The position numbers were made by a program, and so were the translations under genes. From Dipteronia dyeriana (Eukaryota > Streptophyta > Magnoliopsida > Sapindales > Sapindaceae): DNA of 64,000 nt. Below, piece after piece: positions 33,067 to 45,271 of the stretch; positions within the stretch are counted from its first letter, which is position 1; every line of letters begins with the position of its first letter. The stretch is from assembly GCA_032871835.1 (NCBI GenBank), contig CM065298.1:74242154-74306153 (forward strand), read 5' to 3'. Below the pieces are notes generated by a model. The model had not been told where the DNA came from, did not search any database, and saw only the letters and a list, made by a program, of their open reading frames with translations.

Positions 33067-34275
33067 TATTTTTGTTTTGTGATTGTAACAAGAAAGGTGG
33101 TCTATCATCGCCATAATTTCCTTCTTGGTAGTTGCTAAGTTTTTTTTTTCATTTTGTTGTTGTAATAAAAAAAAATTGCACTATGTTGAAATAATAAATA
33201 AAAAAATTGCAGTATTTTTTTTATTTTAAATTTTTCTGTAATACATTCAAGTATCGAAGACTCGAAGGTTTGAAGAATTGGGAGCAACCGGAATAAGTTT
33301 AGGACCGTGCGAGCCGTAGCAACAAACGTGCGTGCGAAGAGCACGTGCCCACATTTGTTGTGGCATGGGCTGCGCACGGCAGCCCTATGAAAGCCATGGG
33401 CTGTGCATGGCAGCCCTTTATAGGGTTGTGGCATGTGCAAGCCCATGGGTAGGGGCCAAGGGTGTGCACGCCTATGGGAGGCAGCCGAGGAAGTCCAAAC
33501 GACGAAGGTCGCGTGAAGACTTGTTCACCAAGAAAGGAGTATTTTGTATTCCAAGACATGTAATTTACTTGCTTTTCTAGGATGGACCAAAATTGTAGCT
33601 ATTTATATTTTTGTAAATATTGCAATGTTTGTCAATGTTTGATAACATGTCATATAGAATAAGGAGTGCCACTCATATATCTCTTTTGGTATGAACATGC
33701 ATAGAATGGTTTAGGTATCTAAATTGGCATCTAGATAACTTGGTAAATCATTATTTGGAATTCGATTACACGCCTTAAATAATTGTGTGGGAGAAGCTGT
33801 TTTGGAACACCTATGACCTCCAAGTTTAGTTGAGCTTTATGTTTCGTGTAATAACCTCCCAAGAGGTATTCATGAATGGAATTTAGCAAGATACTTCCTT
33901 ACAAGGATAGGCTAGACAATTAGCCCAAACGATATCTACTCCCAAAAGAGGGATATTCGTGAGGGATTGATTATATTGAAAGTCGATAACTTTGTAACAC
34001 ACTCAATGTAATTTTATTAATATCCTCCCAAGAGTTCTTGTTAATAAAATTGTAAGGCTAAAATTGAAAACGTTAGTTGTTATGTTAACAATTTGGTGGG
34101 ACCTAATCCAACTAGTAAATGGTGCGAACTCCCAAAGGAGGCGTGACATTTATAGGTGTTGGATCATTGTTGAATTTTATGATTGAATTAATTTATTAAA
34201 TTCAATATAAATATTTAAAAGTGCTATATCATGATTATTTACTTATATATTTTTTGTTATTAAAAAGAAACCATG
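33067..34275 (+). other. Long pre-gag leader of element D with hairpins
   Basis: No conserved gene is visible. A GC-rich part at 33300-33490 repeats CATGGGCTGYGCAYGGCAGCCC. Four hairpins share a CTC-CCAA-GAG-like apex: 33854-33867; 33932-33956 (outer ATATC/GATAT); 34010-34051 (outer 11-bp AATTTTATTAA pair); and 34106-34164 (outer ATCCAAC/GTTGGAT, core CTCC-CAAA-GGAG at 34129-34140). The last ends about 110 nt before gag. Confidence 0.7.
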
Positions 34276-35040
34276 ACCCCATCCCTAATCAACATCCTAA
34301 AAGACAATACTTTAACTGATGATAATTATGTCACATGGAAAAGGAAAATTGGGTTGTTATTGCAAGCTGAAAAACATAAATTCGTTATGTCTATTTCTTA
34401 ACCACCAAACTAATGAATCTACTTAGGAGCAAAGAGATGAGTTTTAGTAGTGGAAGTCTTCAGATGTGATGGCTAAATATACGTTACATTATGGCCACAT
34501 CTCCGACGTGTTACAGTAACAACATGAAGGAATAGAGACTGCTGCCGATATAATGATGTCTCCAGAGGAGATGTTTGCTATGAGGTCTAGGAAGACTAAG
34601 AGAGAGGCATTGACTGCTTTTATGAATCTTAGGATGAAACCTGGACAGGGTGTGAAAGATCACACGATGAAAGTCATAGCTCATCTCAACATTGCTGAAC
34701 TGAATGGTGCTGAGATAGATGGTGAGACCAAAATTGACATGATTGTCAACTCACTATCAGATTCCTTCGATCAATTCAAGTTAGACTACACCTTGAATAA
34801 TAAGGAATACACCTTGCAAGGCCTGATGTAAGATGTTCAAAGCACCGAGAAAATCCTTGTGAAAGGCAAGGGTCAAGAGATTCATACCATAGGTAAAGTT
34901 GCTACTAGTAAGACCCATAAGAAGGTCAAGAGACAATGGAAGAAAAATGCAACATGGGTTTTCTTAGAAGTAGACCAAGAAAGTAACCAAGATCAAAGGG
35001 AAATGTTTCCTTTGTGGTGAAATGGGTCAAAAGAATAGAC
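34276..35040 (+). pseudogene. Copia gag of element D (UBN2-type), broken
   Basis: It starts at 34276 with DUF4219-like text (LKDNTLTDDNYVTWKRKIGL), breaks near 34400, and is readable again at 34553-34831 with MRSRKTKREALTAFMNLRMK and MIVNSLSDSFDQFKLDYT, the usual Copia gag core. A zinc knuckle begins near 35000 (CFLCGEMGQ) but its His and last Cys are deleted. The protein would form the virus-like particle. There are multiple stops and frameshifts. Confidence 0.85.
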
Positions 35041-37174
35041 TGAATAAGAATGAAATCAACTTGCATATAGGCAATGGAGTGTTGGTGTCTACTAGTGTAG
35101 TGGGAGATATTAGAATCAATTTAGATTCTTATAGGCATTTCGTTTTAATAAATGTTTATTATGTACCATAATTCAAGAGGAATTTAGTTTCGGTCTCTTG
35201 TATAAATAAATTTGGATATTCTGTTACTTTTAATAAAGGTTTTATTATTAGTAAGAATAACAAATTTGTTTGTAAAGGTACATTGGAAAATGGTTTATTC
35301 TACTTGCCTAGAAATATCTCTCACTTGTTAAACACAGAATCAACGGAACCTAATCATAAAAGAGTGAAATTATCAAAAGATGAAACCTACCTATGGCATT
35401 TACGCCTAGGTCATATTAACCTTAATAGGATTAAAAGATTGGTAAGTGACGAACCTCTGAGTGACTTAAAGGTCGATGATCTACCAACTTATGAATCTTG
35501 TTTGGAAGGTTAAATGACCGAAAATTCGTTTACAACCAAAGGCACAAGAGCCATCAAATGTTTAGGATTGATACACACTGATGTGTGTGGACCTATGAGC
35601 ATTTAAGCTAGAGGTGGATATGAGTACTTCATCACTCTCACAGATGATCACTCAAGATTTGGCTGTGTATCTCATGAGACATAAGTCGGATGCTTTTGAC
35701 ATGTTCAAAGAATTTAAAGGTGAAGTAGAAAATCAGGTTGAGAAACGTATAAAAATCTTAAGGTATGATAGTGGTGGAGAATATCTATATGGTGAGTTTC
35801 AGCAATATCTTATTGTTAATGGAATAATTTCTCAAGTTTTTTGCACCAGGCACACCTCAATAAAATGGGGTGGCAGAAAGGAGAAATAGAACTCTTTTGG
35901 ACATGGTTAGGTCTTTGTTGAATTATTCAACGCTCTCTAATTCTTTTTAGGGATATACTTTACAAACCGCAATGTACATTCTAAACGATGTACCATCTAA
36001 GTCGGTTCTTAAAACACCGCATGAGTTATGGACCGAGCGAAAGCCTAGTTTACAACACTTAAGGATATTTGGATGTCCTGCGCTTGTGTTAAAAGGAAAG
36101 GCACAAAAGATGGAGTCCCGTTCTGAAACATGCATATTTGTTGGGTATCCAAAGGGAACCAAAAGATATTATTTCTATAGTCTTTCAGATCTTAAAGTAT
36201 TTGTTTCGAAAAATGCTAAATTTCTGGAAGAGGACTATATGAATAATTTTGTGCCTAAGAGTAGAATTGTTCTGAATGAGCTTTCAAAAGATACAATTCC
36301 CTAAGAAGTTTCACAACCAAGCCCAATTGTAAGTTCCGTACCAACACAAGATCAACAATCTACCATACCTCGTCGTAGTGAGAGGGTTAGTAAACAACCC
36401 GAAAGATACATCGGTCTAGGAGAACCTGTAGATAATCTCCCGGATGATGATGATCCCTATATGTACAAGGAAGCAATGGAAGATGTTGATTGTCGCCATT
36501 GGCAAAAAGGCAATGCAATCCAAAATTGAATCAATGTTTAGAAACAAAGTTTGGTCTCTTGTAGACTTGCCTAAAGGGATAAAACCCATTGGGTGCAAGT
36601 GGATATACAAGAGGAAAAGAGGAATGGATGGAAAGGTGGAAACCTTTAAAGTTAGATTGGTGGCTAAAGGTTATACACAGAAGGAAGGTATCGATTATGA
36701 AGAAACCTTCTCTCTTGTGGCCATGCTTAAATCCATTAGGATACTCTTATCCATTGCGGCATCTCTAGACCTAGAGATTTGGCAAATGGACGACAAGACA
36801 GCTTTCCTTAATGGAAGTCTTGACGAAAGCATCTACATGATGATACCAAAATGATTCATTGAAAAAGGCCAAGAGAAAAGGGTATGCAAGTTGCAAAGAT
36901 CCATATATGGATTGAAGCAAGCATCCAGATCCTGGAACATAAGGTTCGGTCAAGTCGTGAAATTTTTGCATTTATTCAAAACCTTGACGAACCTTGTGTA
37001 TACAAAAGGATTAAAGGTGACAAGTTGGTTTTCCTAGTTATTTACGTTGATGATATACTACTCAACAGAAACGATGTAGGTGTATTGACATCAATAAAAT
37101 AATGGTTAGTAAAACAATTTGATATGAAGGACTTAGGAGAAGCAAGTTATATTCTTGGTATCCAAGTCATAAAG
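35041..37174 (+). pseudogene. Copia pol of element D: protease remnant, integrase, reverse transcriptase (5' part)
   Basis: The protease active site is lost in the deletion after the knuckle. The integrase zinc-binding region is at about 35380-35510 (YLWHLRLGHINLNRIKRL). The catalytic core has HTDVCGPM, LTDDHSRFG and a damaged NGVAERRNRTLL near 35870. Reverse transcriptase begins with KAMQSKIESMFRNKVWSLV near 36500 and shows KWIYKRKRG, RLVAKGYTQKEGIDYEETF, WQMDDKTAFLNG (second Asp catalytic) and FLVIYVDDILL at about 37030-37062 (YVDD). In-frame stops occur near 35172, 35514, 35606 and 36854. Copy B then splits the gene at 37174, before the residues ILGIQVI meet RDREN at 47753. Confidence 0.9.
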
Positions 37175-39776
37175 TGAACATATAAACACGGTTAAATGCT
37201 CAAGGCTAACCTACAGGGGGGGGGGGGGAGGTGAATAGGTTAGACACATTTTTCGACTTTCTTAGAAACAAACAAAAGTTTGTCCCTCTAGGTTGCTTGT
37301 ATCACAATATATATATTAATTAAAGAAACTTAATCAATATATAAAGACAAGTAAAGTGTGATACACACAATTAATGGTAACACATACACAATCTACATTA
37401 TAGAAATGAAGTCAACTTACACAAAGAGTTATATCCATAGTATTCAAATAACAAATACAAATACTAGAGAGATAGGGATAGAGAGAAGTTGACACAAGAT
37501 ATAACGTGGTAAACCTCCGAAGAGGAAACATCCACGGGTTAGCAACCACTGGCAAACAAAATCCACTAGTAGATAAGACAAGTACAATCTCTCAAGTGAC
37601 CCTTCACCTAGAAACTACCCTCCTATCCTACTCATGAAGATGTCGCCCTCATGGTCAACAATTTGAGGACTCACACCTCTTGTCAAGACTTCCTCGCTCA
37701 CCTTTCCGGATCTTCACGACCCAAGGCAAGACTTCTTGCTCAACTATCTGAGTCCTCCCGACTCTAGTAAAGACTTCCTCACTCACCTATCCGGATCCTC
37801 ACGACCCTAGGCAAGACTTCTTGCTTGACTATCCGAGTCCTCCCGACTCTAGCCAAGACTTCATTGCTTTACAATCCAAGGTCTCACACCTATTGTTAAG
37901 ACTTTCTTCTCACAAAGCATCTAGGTGATCATGAATGCAAAATGCAAACAAGCACGCAACATAGAATGTTATGATCAACACATCCTATGGAAAATACTAG
38001 ATATGAGCATGAATGCACAAATCAAATGTAGTCTAGTCAATCATGCATGTTTAAATCATCTAGATCATGTAAGATATGTTCAACATTAATCACAACCTAC
38101 ATACATGCATAGATCTAAACTTGATTCACAAGAAATGTTCAATAAATCACAAGATCAAGTTTAAATGACACAAACTAAAAACATACTAAAATCATATGAC
38201 AAAGTCATTTAGATTTAAGCTACAGTTCTAGAGCATATTCCTATTCACTGATTCAATAAAACACATGAATAGCTCAAAAGAACATAAGCATGTGTATTAT
38301 GTGAGAATTCGGCCAAGAGAGCCTAATACACGTGAGGGACTATTTTTCACAAAATCAATCAATCAAAGATCATCAAATAGTCCTAGAATCAAAGCTAGCA
38401 AAATACAATCTCAAACATGTGAAAACATAGGCAAAATCAAAACCTGACTCAACATGTATGATTTCAATTGAAACTCAACCTAGCTTTAAAAGAGTTCAAA
38501 ACTCTAACCAAAACACTCACAATACACATATATAAGTTGAAGAAGAAAACCCAAGGCAATTGACCATGTTTTAAAAGAAAACTTTGAGAGAAAATCAATG
38601 TTTAGTTGATTTTGGTGCAGTTCCGTTTTTATTTGTTTAGACTCCAAAATCAGCAATAAAACTCACTCAAACCTTCAGAGAAAAGATGGAGGATGAATAG
38701 ACAAACACTCTCAACTTTGAATCACTCAAAACAAAGTTCAAATGAAGAAATTATGGTGTTTGGAAGGTGAGAAAATGTAAAGAGAAAATTTCTGCACACA
38801 AGTTTGAATTTCTTCTTAGAATGAAATGTGAAAGGGAAAGAGAATATAAAGGAGAGGGAATGAAAGAAGCCAAAAGACCAAAATATCCTCCTTTGATATT
38901 GCTTACCCGAGATGGATTCCCACGTGCCATCTCGGGGTTGCACCTCTTCATGGTGTTGCAGCCGAGATGGCCACATGCCATCTCGGGCTTGCACCTCTTC
39001 ATGGCCTTCGGCCATGGTGGAATCCCCTTGCCCTTCCCTCGCGTTCTTCGACTGTTCTCCGGCCTCCGAACTCGGAATTCAAATCCGTTTACGGATTACA
39101 AACTGTAACTCTCACATGGACATGGAAATATAAGATACTCAACCCAAAAAATAATAATTCGACTCGATATTTGAATACGAAGACAATGTATGCAACATGA
39201 GTTGAAAGTGTAGTATCTTTTGACTTAGAACTTGAAATCAATAGTATGAGTAACCGAAATGACCGAAACTCAATCAAGAATGATTTAAGACTAAATTCAA
39301 GTTCAATATCCATGTTATACAAATATATACACACACAAACAAACAAAATTCACACTAGAATGCAAACTTCATAGAGATAGTCTTCAATCATGCATTTTCC
39401 AAAACATGTTATTTCCATACTAATGCATAAGCATTCATCTTCAAGTGTGTGAATGTGTTATACATGGTGCACAATGATGCAGGGCCACATATGAATGAAT
39501 TGTATGTGTGTGCCTATAATGGTGCACAACGATGCAGGGACACAAATGTATGAATTGTGTGTGTGTGTGCCTAAGCCTTGTAAGAGAAAGATAAGGTCTT
39601 AGTATACCTTTGTAGAACCAAATTGCATCCTTTCTCTTTGAAGACTTAGAACTTGCTTTGACTTGTTGTTCATCCTTCTTTGAAGCTTGAATCATCATAA
39701 ATCTAAACAACTAAATCATTACAAGTAAATATCATTTTGATATGGAATTAATACCAACACAAACTAAAACCTAACA
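37175..39776 (-). repeat. 3' LTR of copy B (2602 bp)
   Basis: It is bounded by TGTTAGG (39776) and TGTTCA (37175) on the minus strand. It contains the hairpin array at 37645-37920 (a unit or so shorter than in the 5' LTR), two CCGAGATGG hairpins (38909-38937 and 38962-38986) and an unusual run of 13 G at 37216-37228. Confidence 0.9.
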
Positions 39777-39791
39777 ATCTCCCCCTTTGGC
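39777..39791 (-). other. Polypurine tract of copy B
   Basis: The minus strand reads GCCAAAGGGGGAGAT directly before the 3' LTR, identical to copy A. Confidence 0.8.
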
Positions 39792-40250
39792 AAATTCCAT
39801 GTCAAAACACCTATACATTTACTACAAATATAAAAATGAAGATAGGTCACAAAATCACTCCCTCACATTACAATGAGTAAGATTCCTATAACTAATCTTC
39901 ACCAACTCTTGAACTTCATCTTGATATTCCCTTGAAGCAACTTACAAATCATCTCAAAGCACAATGCATATACAAGAGAAAAACAACAAATGGCAACATA
40001 TAATATGGATAAGAATATACAATTAAGTCCACAAATACATGTATCTCCCCCTTAATACATGCCAAAATACATGCCAAAATACAATAATTCTTAACCAAAC
40101 CTTAAAACTAATTATTACATGACATTGAAAATTCAAAAGTTCACAAAAACAACATAAAAAGAAACTAAGTAACTAGTAACTCTTTCTCCCCCTTTTTGAC
40201 ATGAAATGATGCCAAAAGGTAAGAAACATACCATAAGACTCAAATACTAG
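39792..40250 (-). other. Element DNA between 3' ORF and PPT, copy B
   Basis: Non-coding stretch collinear with 549-1025 of copy A. It repeats TTGAACTTCATCTTGA-type phrases, more often in A than in B. Confidence 0.6.
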
Positions 40251-41299
40251 TTACTTGGTCCACCAAAGAAAGATGTGCGTGTGGTTGATCTCTTGAGAGG
40301 TGGTCTTGAATTTGAGGCAATACACTCCTCCGACTCTTTTATTCTAGCATCTTGTTTATCAACTACAGCACTAAGCTCATCAACCTTCTTCTTCAAATGT
40401 AAAGCCCAATTCAGAAGAATGTTTGTGCTAGTCTATTGACAATCAACTTGAGAACTACTAAATAGTCCAAAAGTATCACATGTCTTACCCTTATCCTTAT
40501 ATGACATGTATGACACACGTTTATCAATATACTTTTCCAAGGGTTGTACCAACACATCATCTCCTCTGCTCTTAACACCACGAGCTAAACATAAAGAAGT
40601 TATAAACCCCGAAATGCAAGCTTTTTATCTCCTCTAGTTGAGAAAACCGCACTATCAATATAAAGCGTAAGTAGATCCCCAAGGTTTCTAGGTTGATTAG
40701 TCACCAAGGCATACACTATTTTGATCTTGTCTTTATTCAACTCGGTTGAATTTGAAGATCCAATAATATTAGTGCAAATGAATAGATGCCAGAATGCACT
40801 AGCCTTAGTTAACTCATGTTGACTAATATATGCTCTACCTTTCCACTCAAAGGAAGCATTGTTACAAAGAGTTCTACCCATGATATTAAGATTCTCAATG
40901 ACATCTACATCTTGAAAGTTCGAATCTATATCATTTGATAGCCCAAGAAACTTGTTAATGTTTTCCAGGGTTAACTCTAAATACAACACCCCTAATCTCC
41001 ATCAAAGCATCCAATAAGGTGGCACTTTCTATATATTCAAGATAAAACTCTCTAACAAGAGTATCATTCACTATTCCTAACATACTCACCCAAGGTTCCC
41101 AATTCCTATCCTTAATGCATTTAAGAACATAAGAATCTTTACACTTACCTAAGTCAATGCCTCTCTCTTGAAATATCTTCTTAGTTCCAAAGATCCCTAA
41201 ATCCTTTGACCTTGAAGCCTTGGATCCTTTTGAGGTAGACTTGGCTTTCACAATGGGATTCGATTGATTTCCACTTCCGGTAACCTTAGTTCTTCCCAT
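40251..41299 (-). pseudogene. Transposase_32-like ORF of copy B, two frameshifts
   Basis: It starts MGRTKVTGSGNQSNPIVKAK at 41299 and ends ..FFGGPSN at 40251. The first 113 codons are open, then frameshifts near 40980 and 40610 break the frame, and TAG replaces a Trp- or Gln-like codon near 40433. Key text is KKIFQERGIDLGKCKDSYVL, WEPWVSML, NDTLVREFYLEY, INKFLGLSNDIDSN, KASAFWHLFICTNIIGSSNS and a C-terminal coiled coil rich in Lys and Glu. Where copy A has nonsense codons, B keeps Ser and Gln, so the ancestor was an intact protein of about 350 residues. Function is unknown. A DNA- or RNA-binding accessory role is possible because the N-terminus is very basic. Confidence 0.75.
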
Positions 41300-42960
41300 T
41301 TGTTCTTGTGATATAAGATGCTATATACATACAACAAAAGTGAGTGGAAGACAAAACAAGCATATTAGTCACAAATATATAAACACAAAGACATATGACT
41401 TAAGAATGAATCATCATGCCAGACAAAGATAGTGAGTAATATCTTAAAAGTATCATTAAGTCAAAATATGCCAACATGTAACAAAATGAAGCATGTGAAC
41501 ATATCATGAAAGAGAACAATGTCTAGCATACAATGCTCCCCCTTGATAAATGCTATAACTAAAATCAATGATAGCATAAAGTTCACAAAGATGTTCACAC
41601 AATCACACGTTCAAGCAATTTGAAGAAATATTAACTAAATAAGCTTCATATGCTAAGAGAGATACACAAAGATTTTTTAAGTTCTCTCATAATTCTTCAA
41701 CAATTGCAAAAATATCATTATACTCATAAACAAAGTGTGTGTGTGAGAGATATGTTTCAAATATCTATCAAGAAGCAGTTTGATAATCAACATGCAAACA
41801 ATTTCCAACAACTATTCATCTTAAGCTTTTTTCATAAAAAGTCAAACCGATTATCATCCATAATTTTTTGTTTTTAAGAGAATATATTTCAACATATAAG
41901 TGTGTGTGTGCATGTGGCTCGTCACCCCATTTCTGTTTTTCAACCCGAGCTCATTTGATTTTCAACTAAACTCCTTTTTAAGCCTTCCTCCTTTTCTTTT
42001 TAGGATTTGAATCAAAGAATTTTTTTTATGATTTCATTTCAACACTTCTTTGATTTTTTCCATTTCTTTTACATAAACAAAATTCACTTTATGACGGCTT
42101 TCACTCATCACAATGGTGTAGCTCTTTCCATTATTGGGTACCTTTCACAACCAATGTGTGTAGCCCTTTTCATGAAGGTGCACATCGAGTTCTATGTAAT
42201 TGCCGAAGCAAAATAAATAATAACCATAGGTCATTTTAAATGTACTTAAGCATAAAAACTTCAAGGTGTATCCAATGTTTAGCAAAACATATAAAAGAAG
42301 CAAGATGCAATTTTTTGAAACCAAAATTTTATGGCTCATAAGCACATGATCTAAGAGCAATAAGTAGAGACTTATTCAAGATCAATTCTTCTCTAATGAG
42401 TAGTTTTCAAAGAATATGAAGCTCATATTTTCAAAAGTAATGCCACTCAATATACCATACACAAACAATCATCAAAGTTAAGATCAATGTGAACAATATC
42501 ACTATTAGATCCTAAAATAGCAAATGTCAATGAGAACCATATGTATGCTATACAAAATTCTCTAATATGACATGCTATGAGATGTATATCAAAAATTGAG
42601 TTAAAAGATGAATATCTATGAGAACATGCATTAGAGTATAGAGATACCTTTTTGCACATTATATTCAGCAAATATCATACTTTCGCCCTTTTTTTGAGCA
42701 CTCTTGCATTGAATGTCCTCATGACACCAAGTTGACGATGTTTCACAATAAGAGTATAAAAAGCATAATATCTAAACTCAATCAACACATATATCAAAAG
42801 AACTTCTCTAAAGTTAATCAACAACTTTTGACCATCATAACAACCATGATGTGGGATAACCAAGTTCATATCAACACATGGAGTATTCAAAGCTAGCAAT
42901 CAAGAATTCTCAACACAATTGATATATATCCACAAAGCTATCTCACATGTACTTCTTGTT
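41300..42960 (-). other. Spacer of copy B
   Basis: Collinear with 2088-3818 of copy A. Fragments of the second-frame ORF (42447-42671, 42675-42899) are present but interrupted. It contains a short GT run near 41902. Confidence 0.6.
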
Positions 42961-45015
42961 TTAGTGATAAGAGCACTCACCCTTGAACCACTTGTTCTTA
43001 GGTGTACCTACACAAACATTTCCAATATCATCCTTGACATCAATGTTAAATCTAGAGTAAAGTCCTTCAATGACTTGATTAAAAAGAATATTATTAACAC
43101 ACTCTTCCTTAACATTTTCAACACAAGCTTTGTCAAGTTGAGCAAGATTAATATTCTTTCTACTCCACAACTTCTTCTCATGCTTAGCAATATTATCATG
43201 TTTCTCAACTTTCAAAACCTTAGCATGTTCAAGTTGAAGTTTAATCTCTTTATCTCTATATTCATTTCCTAATTTTCATTTTTCTATATATTTATAACAC
43301 CTAGGCTTAATGTGACCTATTGTGTTGCAATAATGGCAAATTGGAATAAAAGATGAGATTGTACCTTTTGGAGTTGAACTAGCTTCATTAGGAGTTTGTA
43401 AAGATACCTTGTTCGCCAACTTCTTCTTGGATTTTGATATTCTCTTCTTGTATGGTTTCTTATCAATCATGACTTCATCAAAGTGAGTTGGAAGTGGTGC
43501 TTCCAAGAGCTCCTCTTCAACTACCAAGTCGTCTTCACCACTATGAGAGTTAACAAGATTCCTAACACTAGACACACTTACTGAATCATTCACTAAGTCC
43601 TTGATGGCCTCTTTAGCCGTGTCTATCTCTTTCATCAATTCTTGTTCTTTCTTCTTCAAAGAAGATATCACATTATCCTTCTCAAGGTTTATCTTTTCAA
43701 GTTCTCTAAACTTCTTCATAATATCACCTTTTTCACCAAGAAGTCTACGAGTGAAAACCACAAACTCATCTAGTTGTTTCTTGATCAAATCATCCTTCTC
43801 AACTACTTCTCTTTGAGCATTATCTCTAGCTTCTTCAAGCTTTTCTATCTTTTCCAACAACTCAAGATTAGTAGGAATGGAACTAGAGCTTCCATGATGA
43901 TTTGCATCAAAGTTCTTGTTTAAAGATATTGTACCATCAACATCTAGTGGAGAATGAGAAGCCGTTAGAACTACAAAGTTGCTCACCAACTCTTCATCAC
44001 TTGAAGACTCACTACTAGAGCTCTCATTGTCACTAGAGTTATCATCACTCCAAGTAGTCGCCAACATTTTGCCTTTCTTGTCTTTCTTAGATAGCTTCTT
44101 GGTGCACTCACTAGCAAAGTGACCGAAACCATGACAATTATAGCATTGAACATCTTTCTTGTTCATGGCTTGACTATTCTTCTCATTCCTTAGAGATGAT
44201 GTTTTCTTAACTCCCTTTTCCTTAGAAGACTTGCCTCTAGGCTTGGCATTCTTCTTTAGAAACTTCTTGAACCTTCTAACCAAAAGAGCCATCTCTTCAT
44301 TTTCATCATCAATCTCCTCTTCAATAGCATTGAGAGCGATTCCCTTACTTTTAATCTTTGGCTTCAAACATATCTCATAAGTTTGGAGAGACCCAAGAAA
44401 CTCATCGATATTCATACTATCCACATTCTTGCTTTCCTCAATGGCCGTCACCTTTGATTTGAATCTCTTAGGAAGAGACCTAAGGATTTTCCAATTTAAA
44501 AGCTCTTTTGAGACATGTACTCCAAGTGCTTGACATTGATTAGCAATATTAAAAAGATGAAATTGGAAGTCTTTGAACTTTTCTTCTTCACTCATACTTA
44601 AACCTTCAAATTGTGATGCCAACATTTGAAGCCTCGATTTCTTCACCGCTAAGGTTCCTTCATTAGTAACTTGGAGAGTATCCCAAGCTTCCTTTATGGA
44701 ATAAAGATTTTGAATATAGGAGAATTGATGCCCATCAACTTCTCCAAAGATGGCATTCATAGCAAGATTGTGCCATTTAGCAACCGCAAACTCATTCGTT
44801 GTCCATTCATTCCTTGGCTTGAGTATCATGGTTACATCCTATTGAACCTTGGTAGGAGGACTATAACCTTCTTCCACTACCATCCAAGCCCTTTAATCAA
44901 TAGACAGAATGTAGGCTTTCATCCTCAACTTCCAATACCCATAGTTAGTGCCTCGAAGTAATGGTGGCCTAGTATTTAAGGCTCCTTCCACCATTACATC
45001 ATCTTGTAAACCCAT
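42961..45015 (-). pseudogene. Gag-like polyprotein of copy B, nearly intact
   Basis: A single frame of 685 codons runs from ATG 45015 to TAA 42961 with only three nonsense codons: TAA near 44894, TAG near 44845 and TGA at about 43275, which follows CYKYIEK. The middle 517 codons are open. Domains: DUF4219-like N-terminus (residues ~15-45), UBN2-like core (~60-230), basic linker, CCHC knuckle CYNCHGFGHFASEC (~290-303), acidic Ser/Glu linker, coiled coil (~380-470), and second CCHC CHYCNTIGHIKPRC (~559-572). The tail ends GTPKNKWFKGECSYH. In SIRE-like Copia polyproteins I would expect the protease motif WYLDSGCSRH at about this spot, so the protein seems to stop where pol would start. Confidence 0.88.
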
Positions 45016-45084
45016 GACTTCAAAAGCTTTGCAAAAACCGTGAATTTATCACCCGGACTCAAACTAAGTGCAATCTAGTGTCCT

Positions 45085-45098
45085 GCTATGATACCAAT
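45085..45098 (-). other. Primer-binding site of copy B
   Basis: The minus strand reads ATTGGTATCATAGC next to LTR end TTTTCA. It has one mismatch to the initiator-Met PBS. Confidence 0.85.
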
Positions 45099-45222
45099 TG
45101 AAAATACAAACACGGTTAAATGCTCAAGGCTAACCTAGAAGGGGGGGGATTGAATAGGTTAGACACCTTTTTCAACTCCCTTAGAAACAAACAAAAGTTT
45201 GTCCCTCTAGATTGCTTGTATC

Positions 45223-45271
<49 letters not shown>

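Noticed and set aside
32795..33138. Repeated Tyr/Ile ORFs
   Set aside because: They arise from the tandemly duplicated AT microsatellite in the leader of D.
33135..33580. ORFs on both strands in a GC-rich part of the D leader
   Set aside because: All frames are equally open because of short GC-rich repeats; no protein resemblance.
39441..39710. 89-codon ORF at the LTR start of copy B (also 273-467 and 47492-47686)
   Set aside because: It repeats in LTRs with GT-run length changes that shift its C-terminus; the start MFRFMMIQASKKDEQQVKAS is shared because the LTR is shared.
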